Assembly (NCBI RefSeq): GCF_010093025.1
Contig: NZ_CP048114.1
Span: forward strand, 1,984,001-2,048,000
Source: Edaphobacter sp. 12200R-103
Lineage (GTDB): Bacteria > Acidobacteriota > Terriglobia > Terriglobales > Acidobacteriaceae
DNA length: 64,000 bases
Direction: 5' to 3'
The translations under genes and the position numbers were made by a program. This document shows positions 53,307 through 63,980 of this stretch, one piece after another (position 1 is the first letter of the stretch; each line of letters starts with the position of its first letter). The notes beneath the pieces were generated by a model. It had not been told where the DNA came from. It did no database searches and saw only the letters and a list, made by a program, of their open reading frames with translations.

Positions 53307-55088
53307 GTGCCGCAACCCACTTCTCCCTCCGACCACTACCGGCAGCGGCTTCAGGCGCGTGAGCTTCGCGTCAGGCACCTGGAAACCATTCACATCCGCC
53401 TCGGCTACCTTCGCCTCCTCCTTGCGGCGGCGCTAGCCGCGCTTGTGTGGATCTACCTTGCGGGACACACCCTCTCGGCCCTGTGGCTCGGCGTGCCTGT
53501 TCTTCTCTTCATAGCCGTGGCTGCCTTCCACGCAAAGCTCCTTGCGCGACAAGCGCTCGCTCAGCGAGCCGTCGATTTCTACCGCCACGGCCTCGCCCGG
53601 ATCGAAGACAAGTGGCAGGGCACGGGTGCCCGCGGCGAGCGCTTCGATGTCTCCGAGCATCTCTACGCCTCCGACCTCGACCTCTTCGGCCACGGAAGCC
53701 TTTTCCAGCTTCTCTCCGCAGCCCGCACCCTCATGGGTGAAGACACCTTGGCAGACTGGCTCCTTCGCCCATCGTCACTCGACGCTATTCGCCAGAGGCA
53801 CCAGGCCATCCCCGACCTCCGCGACCGGATCGACTTTCGTGAGGCCATGGCCGTCTCCGGAGAATCCCTCGAGGCAGCCGTCCATCCCGATCAGCTCACA
53901 GCCTGGGCGCAATCCCCGCTCCAGCTCCCCAGTCAGATCATTCGTTGGTTTTCATTGTTTCTCTCCATCCTCATGGTCGCGACGGCCGTCTATTGGAGTT
54001 TCACCGGCCTGCGGTATCCCTTCTTCCTTGTCCTCCTGCTCGAAGGGAGCGTCGTCGCCACTCATCGCGCCCGCGTCAACACCGTCCTTCACCAGACCGA
54101 ACACGCCCTGGCTGATCTCAAACTCATCTCCTCGCTGCTGGCCCACATAGAAGCCGAAGACTTCAAGACGCCGTACCTTCAGGAGCTCAAGAACAGCCTA
54201 GCCACCCGGCAGGTCACAGCGTCGAAAGCCATCTCCCGACTCGACACCATCGGACAGTACATTCAGTCGCTTGAGAATCCCCTGATGCGCCTGATCGACA
54301 TTCCCCTTCTCTACTCCGTTCAGGTCGCCTTCGCCGCCGACTCCTGGCGCCGCCAGTTCGGTGCGGCTGTACCGGCGTGGCTCTCCGAACTGGGCCAGAT
54401 GGAAGCCCTGCTCTCACTCACGACCTATAGCTTTGAGCACCCGGAAGACCCTCTGCCCACCTTCGTCTCCGGACCTCCCTGCTTTCAGGCCCGGAACATC
54501 GGCCACCCCCTCATCCCTGCTTCACGCTGCGTCCGCAACAATCTCTCGCTTGATTCCGAACAACGCGTCGTGCTCGTCAGCGGCTCCAACATGTCCGGCA
54601 AGAGCACTCTAATGCGGTCCGTCGGCATCAATACCGTCCTCGCCATGGCTGGAGCCCCCGTCCGCGCCCAGTCGCTCCAGCTCACGCCCCTGCACATCGG
54701 GGCCAGCATTCTCATCAACGACTCTCTGCAGAAGGGCGCCTCTCGCTTCTACGCCGAGATCACCCGCTTGCGCCACATCCTCGATCTCGCGACCGGGCAC
54801 CCGCCCCTGCTCTTTCTCCTCGACGAGCTACTCCAGGGAACCAACTCCCGCGACAGGCTCATCGGGGCCGAAGGCATTCTTCGGGCGCTGCTCGAAACCA
54901 ATGCCATCGGCCTCATCAGCACCCACGACCTCGCCCTGACGGCGCTGCGAAGCGACTTCCTGCACAATATGCACTTTCAGGATCAGATTGATGACGGAAA
55001 GATGAAGTTCGACTACATTCTCCGCTCCGGCCCGGTAACCCGCAGCAATGGAGTCGAGCTGATGCGCCTCATCGGCCTCAATGTCTAG
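53307..55088 (+). CDS. Membrane-associated MutS-family ATPase
   Basis: 593 residues from a GTG at 53307. Two hydrophobic helices occur at ~35-80 and a further pair at ~210-250. The C-terminal ~200 residues are a MutS ATPase: VLVSGSNMSGKSTLMRSVG is the Walker A, LLFLLDELLQGTNSRDR the Walker B/signature region and LISTHDLALT the switch histidine block. Mismatch-binding and connector domains of true MutS are absent. Related short, membrane-anchored MutS-like proteins are widespread and uncharacterised. It should not be read as a mismatch-repair enzyme. Confidence 0.85.
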   Translation: MPQPTSPSDHYRQRLQARELRVRHLETIHIRLGYLRLLLAAALAALVWIYLAGHTLSALWLGVPVLLFIAVAAFHAKLLARQALAQRAVDFYRHGLARIEDKWQGTGARGERFDVSEHLYASDLDLFGHGSLFQLLSAARTLMGEDTLADWLLRPSSLDAIRQRHQAIPDLRDRIDFREAMAVSGESLEAAVHPDQLTAWAQSPLQLPSQIIRWFSLFLSILMVATAVYWSFTGLRYPFFLVLLLEGSVVATHRARVNTVLHQTEHALADLKLISSLLAHIEAEDFKTPYLQELKNSLATRQVTASKAISRLDTIGQYIQSLENPLMRLIDIPLLYSVQVAFAADSWRRQFGAAVPAWLSELGQMEALLSLTTYSFEHPEDPLPTFVSGPPCFQARNIGHPLIPASRCVRNNLSLDSEQRVVLVSGSNMSGKSTLMRSVGINTVLAMAGAPVRAQSLQLTPLHIGASILINDSLQKGASRFYAEITRLRHILDLATGHPPLLFLLDELLQGTNSRDRLIGAEGILRALLETNAIGLISTHDLALTALRSDFLHNMHFQDQIDDGKMKFDYILRSGPVTRSNGVELMRLIGLNV

Positions 55089-55107
55089 ATAAGTTTTCTT
55101 AAAAAAC

Positions 55108-55153
55108 GTGTCAACCTGAGCGAAGGCGCAGCCGAAGTCGGAGGATCTGCGGT
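55108..55153 (+). repeat. Dispersed intergenic repeat, copy A
   Basis: CCTGAGCGAAGGCGCAGCCG followed by AAGTCGGAGGATCTGCGGT, in the gap before the methyltransferase at 55276. It is nearly identical to copy B and closely related to copy C, all in the same orientation. Confidence 0.75.
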
Positions 55154-55275
55154 GCGGGATGTTGGCTGAGGCCAGCATCCCGCTTTCGGCCGAGACGTAT
55201 TCATCCATTTTTCAGTTTGCAGCACAGCTTTTCTGGACTATATTCTGCTCACCATCGAGGTTGTCCGGTTGCCGT

Positions 55276-56067
55276 ATGAGTCTGCACGCTTATCTTAAGA
55301 AGGCACTCCCCTCCCCACTGCGTCGCAGGCTCGCACCTCTGGCAAAGACGGTCTACAGAAACGATCTCAACCAGCTCGCTCTTCACTTCCACACCGATAA
55401 GTGGGGCAAACACTGGTACACCCAACACTATCAGCGCTACTTCCACGAACTGAGAAATAAGCCGCTCAATATCCTCGAGATTGGCGTCGGAGGTTACGAA
55501 GACTCCGGAGCCGGCGGGGAATCACTGCGCATGTGGAAGACGTACTTCCCAAAAAGTCGAATCGTCGGCATCGACCTATGCGATAAGACCCATTTCCGCG
55601 AGCATCGAATCGACATACGCCAGTGCGATCAGACCGACGAGAAGGCACTCCGTGCCCTTTCGGCCGAGTACGGCGGGTTCGACATCATCATCGATGACGG
55701 CAGCCACCTCAATGCGCACATCATCACTACCTTCACCATCCTCTTCCCTCTGCTCCGGCCGAATGGAATCTACAGCATCGAAGACACTCAAACCTCATAC
55801 TGGCCCGGGTGGGGAGGAGGGATGAAGAACCCGCAATCCGCCATGAGTTTCTTCAAAAATCTCTCCGATGGCCTGAATCACGTCGAGTATCCCCTCGAGC
55901 AATACGCCCCAAGCTACTTCGACCGGAACATTGTAGAGATGGCTTTCTTTCACAATCTCATCCTCATCCGCAAGGGAGCGAACAACGAGCAATCAAACGC
56001 CCCCGACCTGCTCAAACGAGAGATGAAAGCCTCGCAGGATGTCTCATCGATCACTCTGCCGATGTAA
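55276..56067 (+). CDS. Class I SAM methyltransferase (macrolide sugar MycE-like)
   Basis: 263 residues from the ATG at 55276, chosen because the longer frame includes the intergenic repeat region. LHFHTDKWGKHWYTQHYQRYF and ILEIGVGGYEDSGAGGESLRMW are the N-terminal and SAM-binding blocks. FDIIIDDGSHLNAHIITTF and IYSIEDTQTSYWPGWGG match the metal-dependent sugar 2-O-methyltransferases of the MycE/TylF-like group. No biosynthetic genes surround it. Probable target: a surface sugar. Confidence 0.8.
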   Translation: MSLHAYLKKALPSPLRRRLAPLAKTVYRNDLNQLALHFHTDKWGKHWYTQHYQRYFHELRNKPLNILEIGVGGYEDSGAGGESLRMWKTYFPKSRIVGIDLCDKTHFREHRIDIRQCDQTDEKALRALSAEYGGFDIIIDDGSHLNAHIITTFTILFPLLRPNGIYSIEDTQTSYWPGWGGGMKNPQSAMSFFKNLSDGLNHVEYPLEQYAPSYFDRNIVEMAFFHNLILIRKGANNEQSNAPDLLKREMKASQDVSSITLPM

Positions 56068-56071
56068 TCAA

Positions 56072-56093
56072 GTCCCCGTAAGTCGATGGGGAC
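56072..56093. terminator. Short hairpin between convergent genes
   Basis: GTCCCC (56072-56077) and GGGGAC (56088-56093) form a six-base stem with a ten-base loop, exactly in the 29-bp gap between two convergent stops. It is short and lacks a U tract, so it may be a weak terminator or chance. Confidence 0.35.
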
Positions 56094-56096
56094 AGA

Positions 56097-56552
56097 TCAG
56101 AATTTCAGCATCATCTCGCTCGTACCTCCAAAACCGAACTTCTCATAGATCGGCCTCCCTGCAGCCGATGCATGCAGCGATACGACTTTGATCCCACGCC
56201 CCCGCGCCTCTTCCACGCCAGCCTTTAGAAGCCGGTATGCCAGCCCCTGGCCGCGGGCCTCCGGCACGACGTAAAAGTTCAGGAGATAGGCGCGCAAGGG
56301 CTGCGGATCATGCCAGTGAGGGGGAAAATCCATCAGCCACATCCCACCTCCGCCCACAACAGCTCCCTCGTTCTCGACCAGCCAGCCAAGATACCGGCCA
56401 TCCCCCAGCCGTTCTCTGACCCAGGGAAGAAATGCCTCAGCCACCTCACGCAATCGCTCAGGATCATCGAGTCCCATCTCCGCAAACATCCTGCGTCGAT
56501 GTTCCGTAATCAGCTCGGCATCTGCCTCTGTCGCCAATCTCATCTCAAACAT
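56097..56552 (-). CDS. GNAT-family N-acetyltransferase
   Basis: 151 residues. LLNFYVVPEARGQGLAYRLLKAGVEEAR is motif A with the RGQGL acetyl-CoA loop, and VSLHASAAGRPIYEKFGF is motif B. Opening FEMRLATEADAELITEHRRRMF is typical for small GNATs. Substrate unknown. It is convergent with the methyltransferase and divergent from tilS, with 56553-56786 between, which holds dispersed repeat copy B. Confidence 0.88.
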   Translation of the reverse strand: MFEMRLATEADAELITEHRRRMFAEMGLDDPERLREVAEAFLPWVRERLGDGRYLGWLVENEGAVVGGGGMWLMDFPPHWHDPQPLRAYLLNFYVVPEARGQGLAYRLLKAGVEEARGRGIKVVSLHASAAGRPIYEKFGFGGTSEMMLKF

Positions 56553-56668
56553 CTGCCAAGTATAAAAACAATACGCTTACACAGCCGTTAGCAGAGCGCG
56601 CAATGCCCCAGGTAGCCACGCTCTTCCGCAGCGAAAACATCCGTTTTATAGATCGCTCTAGATGGAAG

Positions 56669-56714
56669 GTGTCATCCTGAGCGAAGGCGCAGCCGAAGTC
56701 GAAGGATCTGCGGT
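56669..56714 (+). repeat. Dispersed intergenic repeat, copy B
   Basis: GTGTCATCCTGAGCGAAGGC followed by GCAGCCGAAGTCGAAGGATC and TGCGGT, upstream of tilS. It differs from copy A by only a few bases. Confidence 0.75.
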
Positions 56715-56786
56715 TCCCCCTCTTCCCGTGTCCATCCTGTCCAGGGTTGAACATCTATCTCCCGCAGCCGCTAACATACAAAGTTG

Positions 56787-57869
56787 ATGCCGAACGCACT
56801 TCCCTTTAGCCGAGAAAACATCCGCCCCGGCGATCGCATCTGCGTCGCGATTTCTGGAGGCGCTGACTCCGTTGCGCTGCTTCTCGCGCTCCAGGAAGCC
56901 AACACCGCAGTCCGCGATTCCCTCGGAGTCGGCCTCTCCGCCGCCCACGTCCACCATGGCATCCGCGATGCCGCCGAATCCGACGCCGACCTCGCCTTCG
57001 TCCGGAACCTCTGCCTCGAGCACGACATTCCCCTGCACATCCACCACGCCGACGTCCCCGCCCGCGCCGCGGAAAACCGCGAGACCATCGAAGAAGCCGC
57101 CCGCGAGACCCGCTATGCCTTCTTCCGCAATCTCATCGCCTCCGGCCACGTCGACTCCGTCCTGACCGCCCACACTCTCGACGACCAGGCAGAGACCGTC
57201 CTGATGAAGCTGCTCCGCGGAGCCTGGACCGAAGGCTTGTCGGGCATTCACCCGGTGGTCCCTGTCGAAGTCTCGGCCTCCTCTACCCAGAGTCCTGCCC
57301 GGACCGGAAAGATCCTCCGGCCGATGCTCTCTACCACCCGTGCCCAGATTGAGTCCTTTCTCAAGGCCCGCAACCAGCCCTGGCAGACCGACTCCACCAA
57401 CAGCGATACGACATATACACGCAACCGTATCCGCCATGAGCTGATGCCTCAGCTCCGCACCTTCAACCCGTCCATCGACCAGAGTCTGGCCAACCTGGCC
57501 GAGCTGGCCCGCGAGGAGGAGTCCCGCTGGCAGGCCGAGCTCGCCCGCATCCTCCCCCAGGTCCTTCTCCCCGGCAAACCCGTCCGCGGGGGAGGCCGAT
57601 CCGTCGCCACAGCTCCTGGCAGCGCCACGATCTCGATCGAGATCGACCGTCTCCGCTCCCTCGATCCCGCCCTGCGTCGCCGGATCCTGCGAGCCGCCGC
57701 CCGCCAGCTCGGCTTCCGGCTCAGCTTCGACGAGACCACTCGCCTGCTCGCGATGGCAGGCTTCGCCACCCTCCCCACCGTAGCCGCCCGATCCGGCGCC
57801 TCCGTACACCTGGCCCAGGGCCTCCGTGCCCAGCGCTCAGCGCGAGAGATCCAGCTTTCCCGCGAGTAA
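56787..57869 (+). CDS. tilS: tRNA(Ile)-lysidine synthase
   Basis: 360 residues from the ATG at 56787 (a TTG three bases earlier is also in frame). ICVAISGGADSVALLLAL is the PP-loop that activates the C34 base of tRNA-Ile2. AHVHHGIRDAAESDADLAFV, LTAHTLDDQAETVLMKLLRGA and TRNRIRHELMPQL are further TilS blocks. It lacks part of the long C-terminal domain of the E. coli enzyme, as many short TilS do. It is followed by ftsH, a common pairing in bacteria, though separated here by 437 bp. Confidence 0.95.
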   Translation: MPNALPFSRENIRPGDRICVAISGGADSVALLLALQEANTAVRDSLGVGLSAAHVHHGIRDAAESDADLAFVRNLCLEHDIPLHIHHADVPARAAENRETIEEAARETRYAFFRNLIASGHVDSVLTAHTLDDQAETVLMKLLRGAWTEGLSGIHPVVPVEVSASSTQSPARTGKILRPMLSTTRAQIESFLKARNQPWQTDSTNSDTTYTRNRIRHELMPQLRTFNPSIDQSLANLAELAREEESRWQAELARILPQVLLPGKPVRGGGRSVATAPGSATISIEIDRLRSLDPALRRRILRAAARQLGFRLSFDETTRLLAMAGFATLPTVAARSGASVHLAQGLRAQRSAREIQLSRE

Positions 57870-58306
57870 ACACATAACAAAAGGCTTAGCACTGTCGAGA
57901 CGAGGCGCCGTGGAGAACACCACCGCATGGCATCATCACAGCGCCACCGTCCCACGCAAAACAAAGTGTCCTCCTGAGCGAAGCCCGAAGGGCGAAGTCG
58001 AAGGATCTGCGGTTTCGCGGGAGCGCCGCAGACGCCAGCGCCGGGCCGAACTCTCCGGAGAACCTTCCCATGCGAAGCCAGCAGAAAACCTCTATTCCGG
58101 CTTTGAATCTTTGCCCCACAGAGTAGAATCTTAAGCATCTGACGGTGTAGGACCGTTACCACGGTTTGCACGGGTGAAACCGGCTCTCCATGGAACCTTC
58201 CTTTATTGCTATCGTCTAACGATGTAGGCTCCCCTGAAGGCTCCGTGCACAAGGGCGCCGGGTCTGACAAGCCGTCCAGGCAATTGCGGCGACGCAGACA
58301 AGGAAA
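57870..58306. other. Leader region between tilS and ftsH
   Basis: 437 bp with no gene. It contains dispersed repeat copy C (57966-58013). The last 170 bp, with several C/G-rich short inverted pairs, probably carry the ftsH promoter and leader, but no element can be assigned by eye. Confidence 0.5.
57966..58013 (+). repeat. Dispersed intergenic repeat, copy C
   Basis: GTGTCCTCCTGAGCGAAGCC followed by CGAAGGGCGAAGTCGAAGGA and TCTGCGGT. The outer parts match copies A and B; the centre differs (CCCGAAGGG in place of GGCGCAGCC), which keeps a short self-complementary core. Confidence 0.75.
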
Positions 58307-60241
<1,935 letters not shown>

Positions 60242-60260
60242 CCAACTTCAACCCAACGTC

Positions 60261-60297
60261 AAAAGAGGGGCAGCCACATCGGCTGCCCCTCTTTTTT
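60261..60297 (+). terminator. Intrinsic terminator of ftsH
   Basis: AGAGGGGCAGCC (60264-60275) pairs perfectly with GGCTGCCCCTCT (60281-60292) across a five-base loop, followed by a T run. It lies 20 bp after the ftsH stop. Textbook rho-independent structure. Confidence 0.93.
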
Positions 60298-60302
60298 CTT
60301 GC

Positions 60303-60348
60303 AAAATGTAGTAACCATCAAAGCGAGTCTTGATGGTTACTACATTTT
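60303..60348. terminator. 19-bp perfect inverted repeat before the catalase stop
   Basis: 60303-60321 and 60330-60348 are perfect complements with an eight-base loop. The 3' side ends in TTTTT on the plus strand and TTTT on the minus strand. It sits just after the manganese catalase stop (60355, reverse), so it most likely terminates that gene, back to back with the ftsH terminator. Confidence 0.75.
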
Positions 60349-60354
60349 TGAGCC

Positions 60355-61227
60355 TTAGGCTCGCTTGGTCGACTTGGAAGGCGTCTTGCTCTTCCCGGAA
60401 GACTTCTTCCCGATGGCCTGGTCTCCGGGAGAAGTCGTCGTTTTCTGGGCTTCGTCCTGCTTGCCCCGATCTTCGCCTTCGATCTTGCCGTTGATTGTCT
60501 GGACGGAGAGGCCGCCGCCGGGGGTATCCATCTTCGGATCGACCACGTGCAGACCATACATCGTGGTCCAGGGTCCACGCATATCGGTATCCCCTTCGCT
60601 TCCGTCGCCCATGGAGCCATTGAAGTACTCGTCGACGATTCCGGGCGTTGGCTTCAGCATTCCGATCGAGAACGGCGGCTTCTCCATGCTCTCCAGCGCT
60701 GCCTGGAATGCCTTCATGTGAGTGATCTCGCGGGTCATCAGGAACTGCAGGGCGTCGATGCTGCCCGGATCGTCGGTATGATCGATCAGGCGTTCATACA
60801 CGATCTTCGCTCGTGCCTCCGCCGCGATGTTGCTGCGAAGGTCCACATCCAGCTCTCCAGTGACCTTCAGGTAGGTAGCTGTCCACGGATTTCCCATGGA
60901 GTCGAAGAGCGCTACGCCCCCTCCCCCGGCGATGGTCACCAGCGGATCCGCCTCGGCGGCCTCGCGGTTGGTCTTTAGCGGCTTCAGATGCATCCGGATT
61001 AAGGCCCCCACAACCTCCAGATGACTAAGCTCCTCAGTGCCAATGTCCAGCAGAAGATCCCGGCGCCCGATATCTTCCAGGCAGTTCCAGCCCTGGATCG
61101 TGTATTGCATCGCTGCAGCCAGTTCGCCGTTTGCCCCACCGAACTGTTCCAGCAACATGTTGCCGAAGCGTACATCCGGCTCCCCGATGTTGACGGTATA
61201 CATCAACTTTTTGACGTGGTGATACAT
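60355..61227 (-). CDS. Manganese catalase
   Basis: 290 residues from the ATG at 61227 (GAGG nine bases upstream); upstream frame extension overlaps the lptE start region and is rejected. The ferritin-like four-helix core is evident: ELAAAMQYTIQGWN, DIGTEELSHLEVVGALI and MTREITHMKAFQAALE supply the Glu/His ligands of the dimanganese site. It disproportionates hydrogen peroxide without haem. A ~30-residue Lys/Ser-rich tail (GKKSSGKSKTPSK) is added at the C-terminus. It is divergent from lptE. Confidence 0.93.
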   Translation of the reverse strand: MYHHVKKLMYTVNIGEPDVRFGNMLLEQFGGANGELAAAMQYTIQGWNCLEDIGRRDLLLDIGTEELSHLEVVGALIRMHLKPLKTNREAAEADPLVTIAGGGGVALFDSMGNPWTATYLKVTGELDVDLRSNIAAEARAKIVYERLIDHTDDPGSIDALQFLMTREITHMKAFQAALESMEKPPFSIGMLKPTPGIVDEYFNGSMGDGSEGDTDMRGPWTTMYGLHVVDPKMDTPGGGLSVQTINGKIEGEDRGKQDEAQKTTTSPGDQAIGKKSSGKSKTPSKSTKRA

Positions 61228-61348
61228 AGAGAAAACCTCACATCCTGATATACGTGCCCACGTGCCCTTTCCCACTACGATGCCAAATATTCGCCATTCG
61301 GCGGTTCGCCATCGTGGATTCGCAAGATGCGACAATAAAACCAACCGC

Positions 61349-61867
61349 ATGAAGCTCCGCCTCGCACTTTCTCTTGCACTCTCCACGCTCCTCACCGGCT
61401 GCGGCTATCACACCGCCGGGTCGGCCACGCACATCCCGCCCAACGTTCGAACGATGGCCGTGCCCATCTTTTCTACACGCACGCAGGCCTACCACACGGA
61501 GATGGACTTTACGCAGGCTGTCATACGGGAGCTGAACACCCGCACGCGGTATCGCGTTCTGAATACGGACGCAACCGACGCGGACGCAATCCTTCGCGGC
61601 ACTATCCTCAGCCAGACCATCACGCCACTGACCTATGACGCCAATTCAAGCCAGTCGTCCAGCTACCTGGTCTCGGTGACAGCCAGCGTGGTGTTGACCG
61701 CTCACGACGGCAGTGTGCTTTATCGCAACGATGCCGTTACGTTTCGCGAGCAGTATCAGTCCACCCAGGACGTAAACACCTTTATCCAGGAAGGATCGCC
61801 GGCGATCTCGCGGATGTCGCGCGACTTCGCGCAGACCCTGGTCAGCGATATGCTCAATTCCTTCTGA
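61349..61867 (+). CDS. lptE: LPS-assembly lipoprotein LptE homologue
   Basis: 172 residues from the ATG at 61349. ALSTLLTGCGYHTAG is a lipoprotein signal with lipobox, and the cysteine-Gly-Tyr-His opening is typical of LptE. AVPIFSTRTQAYHTEMDFTQAVIRELNTRTRYRVLN and ADAILRGTI follow the LptE pattern. It plugs the LptD barrel in the outer membrane during lipopolysaccharide insertion. It lies upstream of holA, an arrangement also seen in proteobacteria. Confidence 0.87.
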   Translation: MKLRLALSLALSTLLTGCGYHTAGSATHIPPNVRTMAVPIFSTRTQAYHTEMDFTQAVIRELNTRTRYRVLNTDATDADAILRGTILSQTITPLTYDANSSQSSSYLVSVTASVVLTAHDGSVLYRNDAVTFREQYQSTQDVNTFIQEGSPAISRMSRDFAQTLVSDMLNSF

Positions 61868-61928
61868 ACTTCGACAATTCTTCTCCCTTGGCGATCTATA
61901 CACACCGGATCGCCATTCATTTGGAGAA

Positions 61929-63155
61929 ATGCCCCCCAAAGGTCATAGTAGAGGTGGGGTTTTACTCTCGACAGGTCCGTCTTACGCCATGCCTTCATCG
62001 CTTCGCAGCTTTGCCTCCACAGACCGGTTTTTAGCCGAGATCGCCTCGTCCTCTTCGATGCGTCCCGGCTACGTTCTCATCGGCGATGAGATCTTTCTGT
62101 ACGACCGCTGCCGCCGCGCTGTCCTCTCCACGCTCATCCCTGAAGGCACCCGCGACTTTTCGCTCCACGACCTGGACCTGGCCGAGACCAGCATCTTTGA
62201 GGCGCTCGATCGAGCACAGACCCCGTCGCTGATGGCGCCCTTCCAGGTGCTCTTTATCCGCAACCTGAAGCAGCTCTATGGCCGCGGATCGAAGAAAGAG
62301 GAGTTTGCCGCGATCGAAGCCTACTTCCGGTCGCCGAATCCGCAGGCGCTGCTGGTGTTTGTTGCAGATCACATTCGCATTCCCACCGACGTGCGCCGCA
62401 TGGACTACCAGGACAAGGAACGGTACGACCGTATCCGAGAGACCTTGGGGGAGTGGTGCGGGATGGTAGAGCTTGCGCGGGTCGACGAGAGCGACGCCGT
62501 GCGCTGGATTGCGGAGACGGCGGAGCTACGGGGCGTCCGATTTGACCCTGATGCCGCCCGAGAGCTTGCCGACTCGCTGGGAGCCGACATGATGCTGATC
62601 TCCAGCGAGTTCGAAAAGCTGTTGCTGTATGCAGGAGCGCGAGGCAACGAAGAGATCGCAAGGAATCGCGTCACGCTGGGCGATGTGGAGACGATGGTGC
62701 TCGCCGCCAAACAGCGCTCGCTCTATGAACTGACGGATGCGATCTCCCAGCATGATCGGCCACGGGCGCTTGCGCTGCTGCACGGATTACTGAACGCCTC
62801 CGATGGGGGCGAGGATGCGGCCATCGGGCATCTCTACATGCTGGCTCGCACCTTTCGCCAGATGATGATCATCGTGGAGAAGAATGTGCGAGATTCGCGC
62901 GCGATCTGGCAAGCCCTGTGGCAGGGTTTCCGCATGCCTCCGTTTGCGGCGGAAGACCTCATCCGTCAGGCCCGCCGCTACAAGTCGCGACGCGAGCTTA
63001 CCCGGGCGCTGCGGCTGGTGGCACGGGCAGACCTCGAACTGCGCAGCTCCCCCGCAAACAAGCTGCTGGTTCTGGAGCGGCTGATCCTGGATCTGTGTGC
63101 CGAACCGAAAACCGCATCTTACGATTCTTCTCTTCAATTTGCGATGGAGCTTTAG
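61929..63155 (+). CDS. holA: DNA polymerase III subunit delta
   Basis: 408 residues from the ATG at 61929 with TTTGGAG close upstream; an ATG at 61989 would lose 20 poorly conserved residues. GYVLIGDEIFLYDR opens the delta fold, and PFQVLFIRNLKQL and LADSLGADMMLISSEFEKLLLYAG are HolA blocks. The C-terminal collar helices follow (LYELTDAISQHDRPRALALLHGL). It opens the sliding clamp as part of the clamp loader. Coupled to lptE in many genomes. Confidence 0.9.
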   Translation: MPPKGHSRGGVLLSTGPSYAMPSSLRSFASTDRFLAEIASSSSMRPGYVLIGDEIFLYDRCRRAVLSTLIPEGTRDFSLHDLDLAETSIFEALDRAQTPSLMAPFQVLFIRNLKQLYGRGSKKEEFAAIEAYFRSPNPQALLVFVADHIRIPTDVRRMDYQDKERYDRIRETLGEWCGMVELARVDESDAVRWIAETAELRGVRFDPDAARELADSLGADMMLISSEFEKLLLYAGARGNEEIARNRVTLGDVETMVLAAKQRSLYELTDAISQHDRPRALALLHGLLNASDGGEDAAIGHLYMLARTFRQMMIIVEKNVRDSRAIWQALWQGFRMPPFAAEDLIRQARRYKSRRELTRALRLVARADLELRSSPANKLLVLERLILDLCAEPKTASYDSSLQFAMEL

Positions 63156-63298
63156 CGGGCAGGAAGTGCGAACAATCACTGACGGGAAGCCGACTTGGCA
63201 TTACCAATTTGCTGAGAATGATTCTCTAAATGAGTCTGATACGCATCAGGAAATCTAGCGCTCTGGAGAGCACACATTCTCCATTGAGGCATCAGCGC

Positions 63299-63877
63299 TC
63301 AAGCAATATCGCGTAGTACATACTCACGGGTACTTTTCAAGATTTGTTTGGCCGTTGCTTCATGGGAGGCGATACTTGCCAACGTAACGGCACCCACAAG
63401 CGCACTGCTGATTGCAGTGGCTAGCGTTCGAGGATGCGGCTTATCCATTTTGGCGAGATGGCTCTCAAGCAGACGGACGAATCTCTCATAACCCAGAAGG
63501 GCGACGCTTCGTACATCCTCGCTTGTCCGCTTAAGCTCCGATCCGAGCATTGCCAGAGGACATAGATCCACATCACTGACAGCAGGCGACTGGCTGAGAT
63601 ACAACGTGATGATTGTCGTCAGTGCATCCCGAGGGGACATCCCGGCGGTTCGTTCTTCAAACATTGCGAAGAGATTTGCCAAAACCTCATGGTAGGCCTC
63701 CTCCAGCAATTGCTCTTTGGAATCGAAGTGGCGGTAAAACCCGCCCTGCGCTATCCCGGACGCAGACATGATCTCTCGGGTGCCTACAGAGGAGATGCCT
63801 TCTGTAAGAAATAGACGAGACGCATTGGACACGATTCGCGCCCTCGATTCCGCAGCTTCCGATCGCGATTTCCGCAT
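63299..63877 (-). CDS. TetR/AcrR-family regulator
   Basis: 192 residues. The N-terminal helix-turn-helix reads RARIVSNASRLFLTEGISSVGTREIMSASGIAQGGFYRHFDSKEQLLEEAY, a full TetR domain. The C-terminal ligand domain is variable, with no recognisable subfamily. It is divergent from a gene starting at about 63981, with a 28-bp near-perfect palindrome between them (63907-63934). It is expected to repress its own gene and the neighbour until a small ligand binds. Confidence 0.92.
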   Translation of the reverse strand: MRKSRSEAAESRARIVSNASRLFLTEGISSVGTREIMSASGIAQGGFYRHFDSKEQLLEEAYHEVLANLFAMFEERTAGMSPRDALTTIITLYLSQSPAVSDVDLCPLAMLGSELKRTSEDVRSVALLGYERFVRLLESHLAKMDKPHPRTLATAISSALVGAVTLASIASHEATAKQILKSTREYVLRDIA

Positions 63878-63906
63878 GAACTAGGACCTCGTTAACATTG
63901 TCGCAT

Positions 63907-63934
63907 CTTTTAGAGGTCATATGAACTCTAAAAG
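63907..63934. promoter_or_regulatory. TetR-type palindromic operator
   Basis: CTTTTAGAG at 63907-63915 is perfectly complemented at 63926-63934, with CATATG at the exact centre (63918-63923). Thirteen of fourteen paired positions match. It lies between the divergent TetR gene and the next gene, the usual place for an autoregulatory operator. Confidence 0.75.
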
Positions 63935-63980
63935 AGAACACATCAAGTCGCTGAACGGAGCAAATGAAAGGAATCTCTTT

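Noticed and set aside
56658..57809. Reverse frame of 383 codons opposite tilS
   Set aside because: Gly/Glu/Val-rich shadow of the tilS coding strand with no family features.
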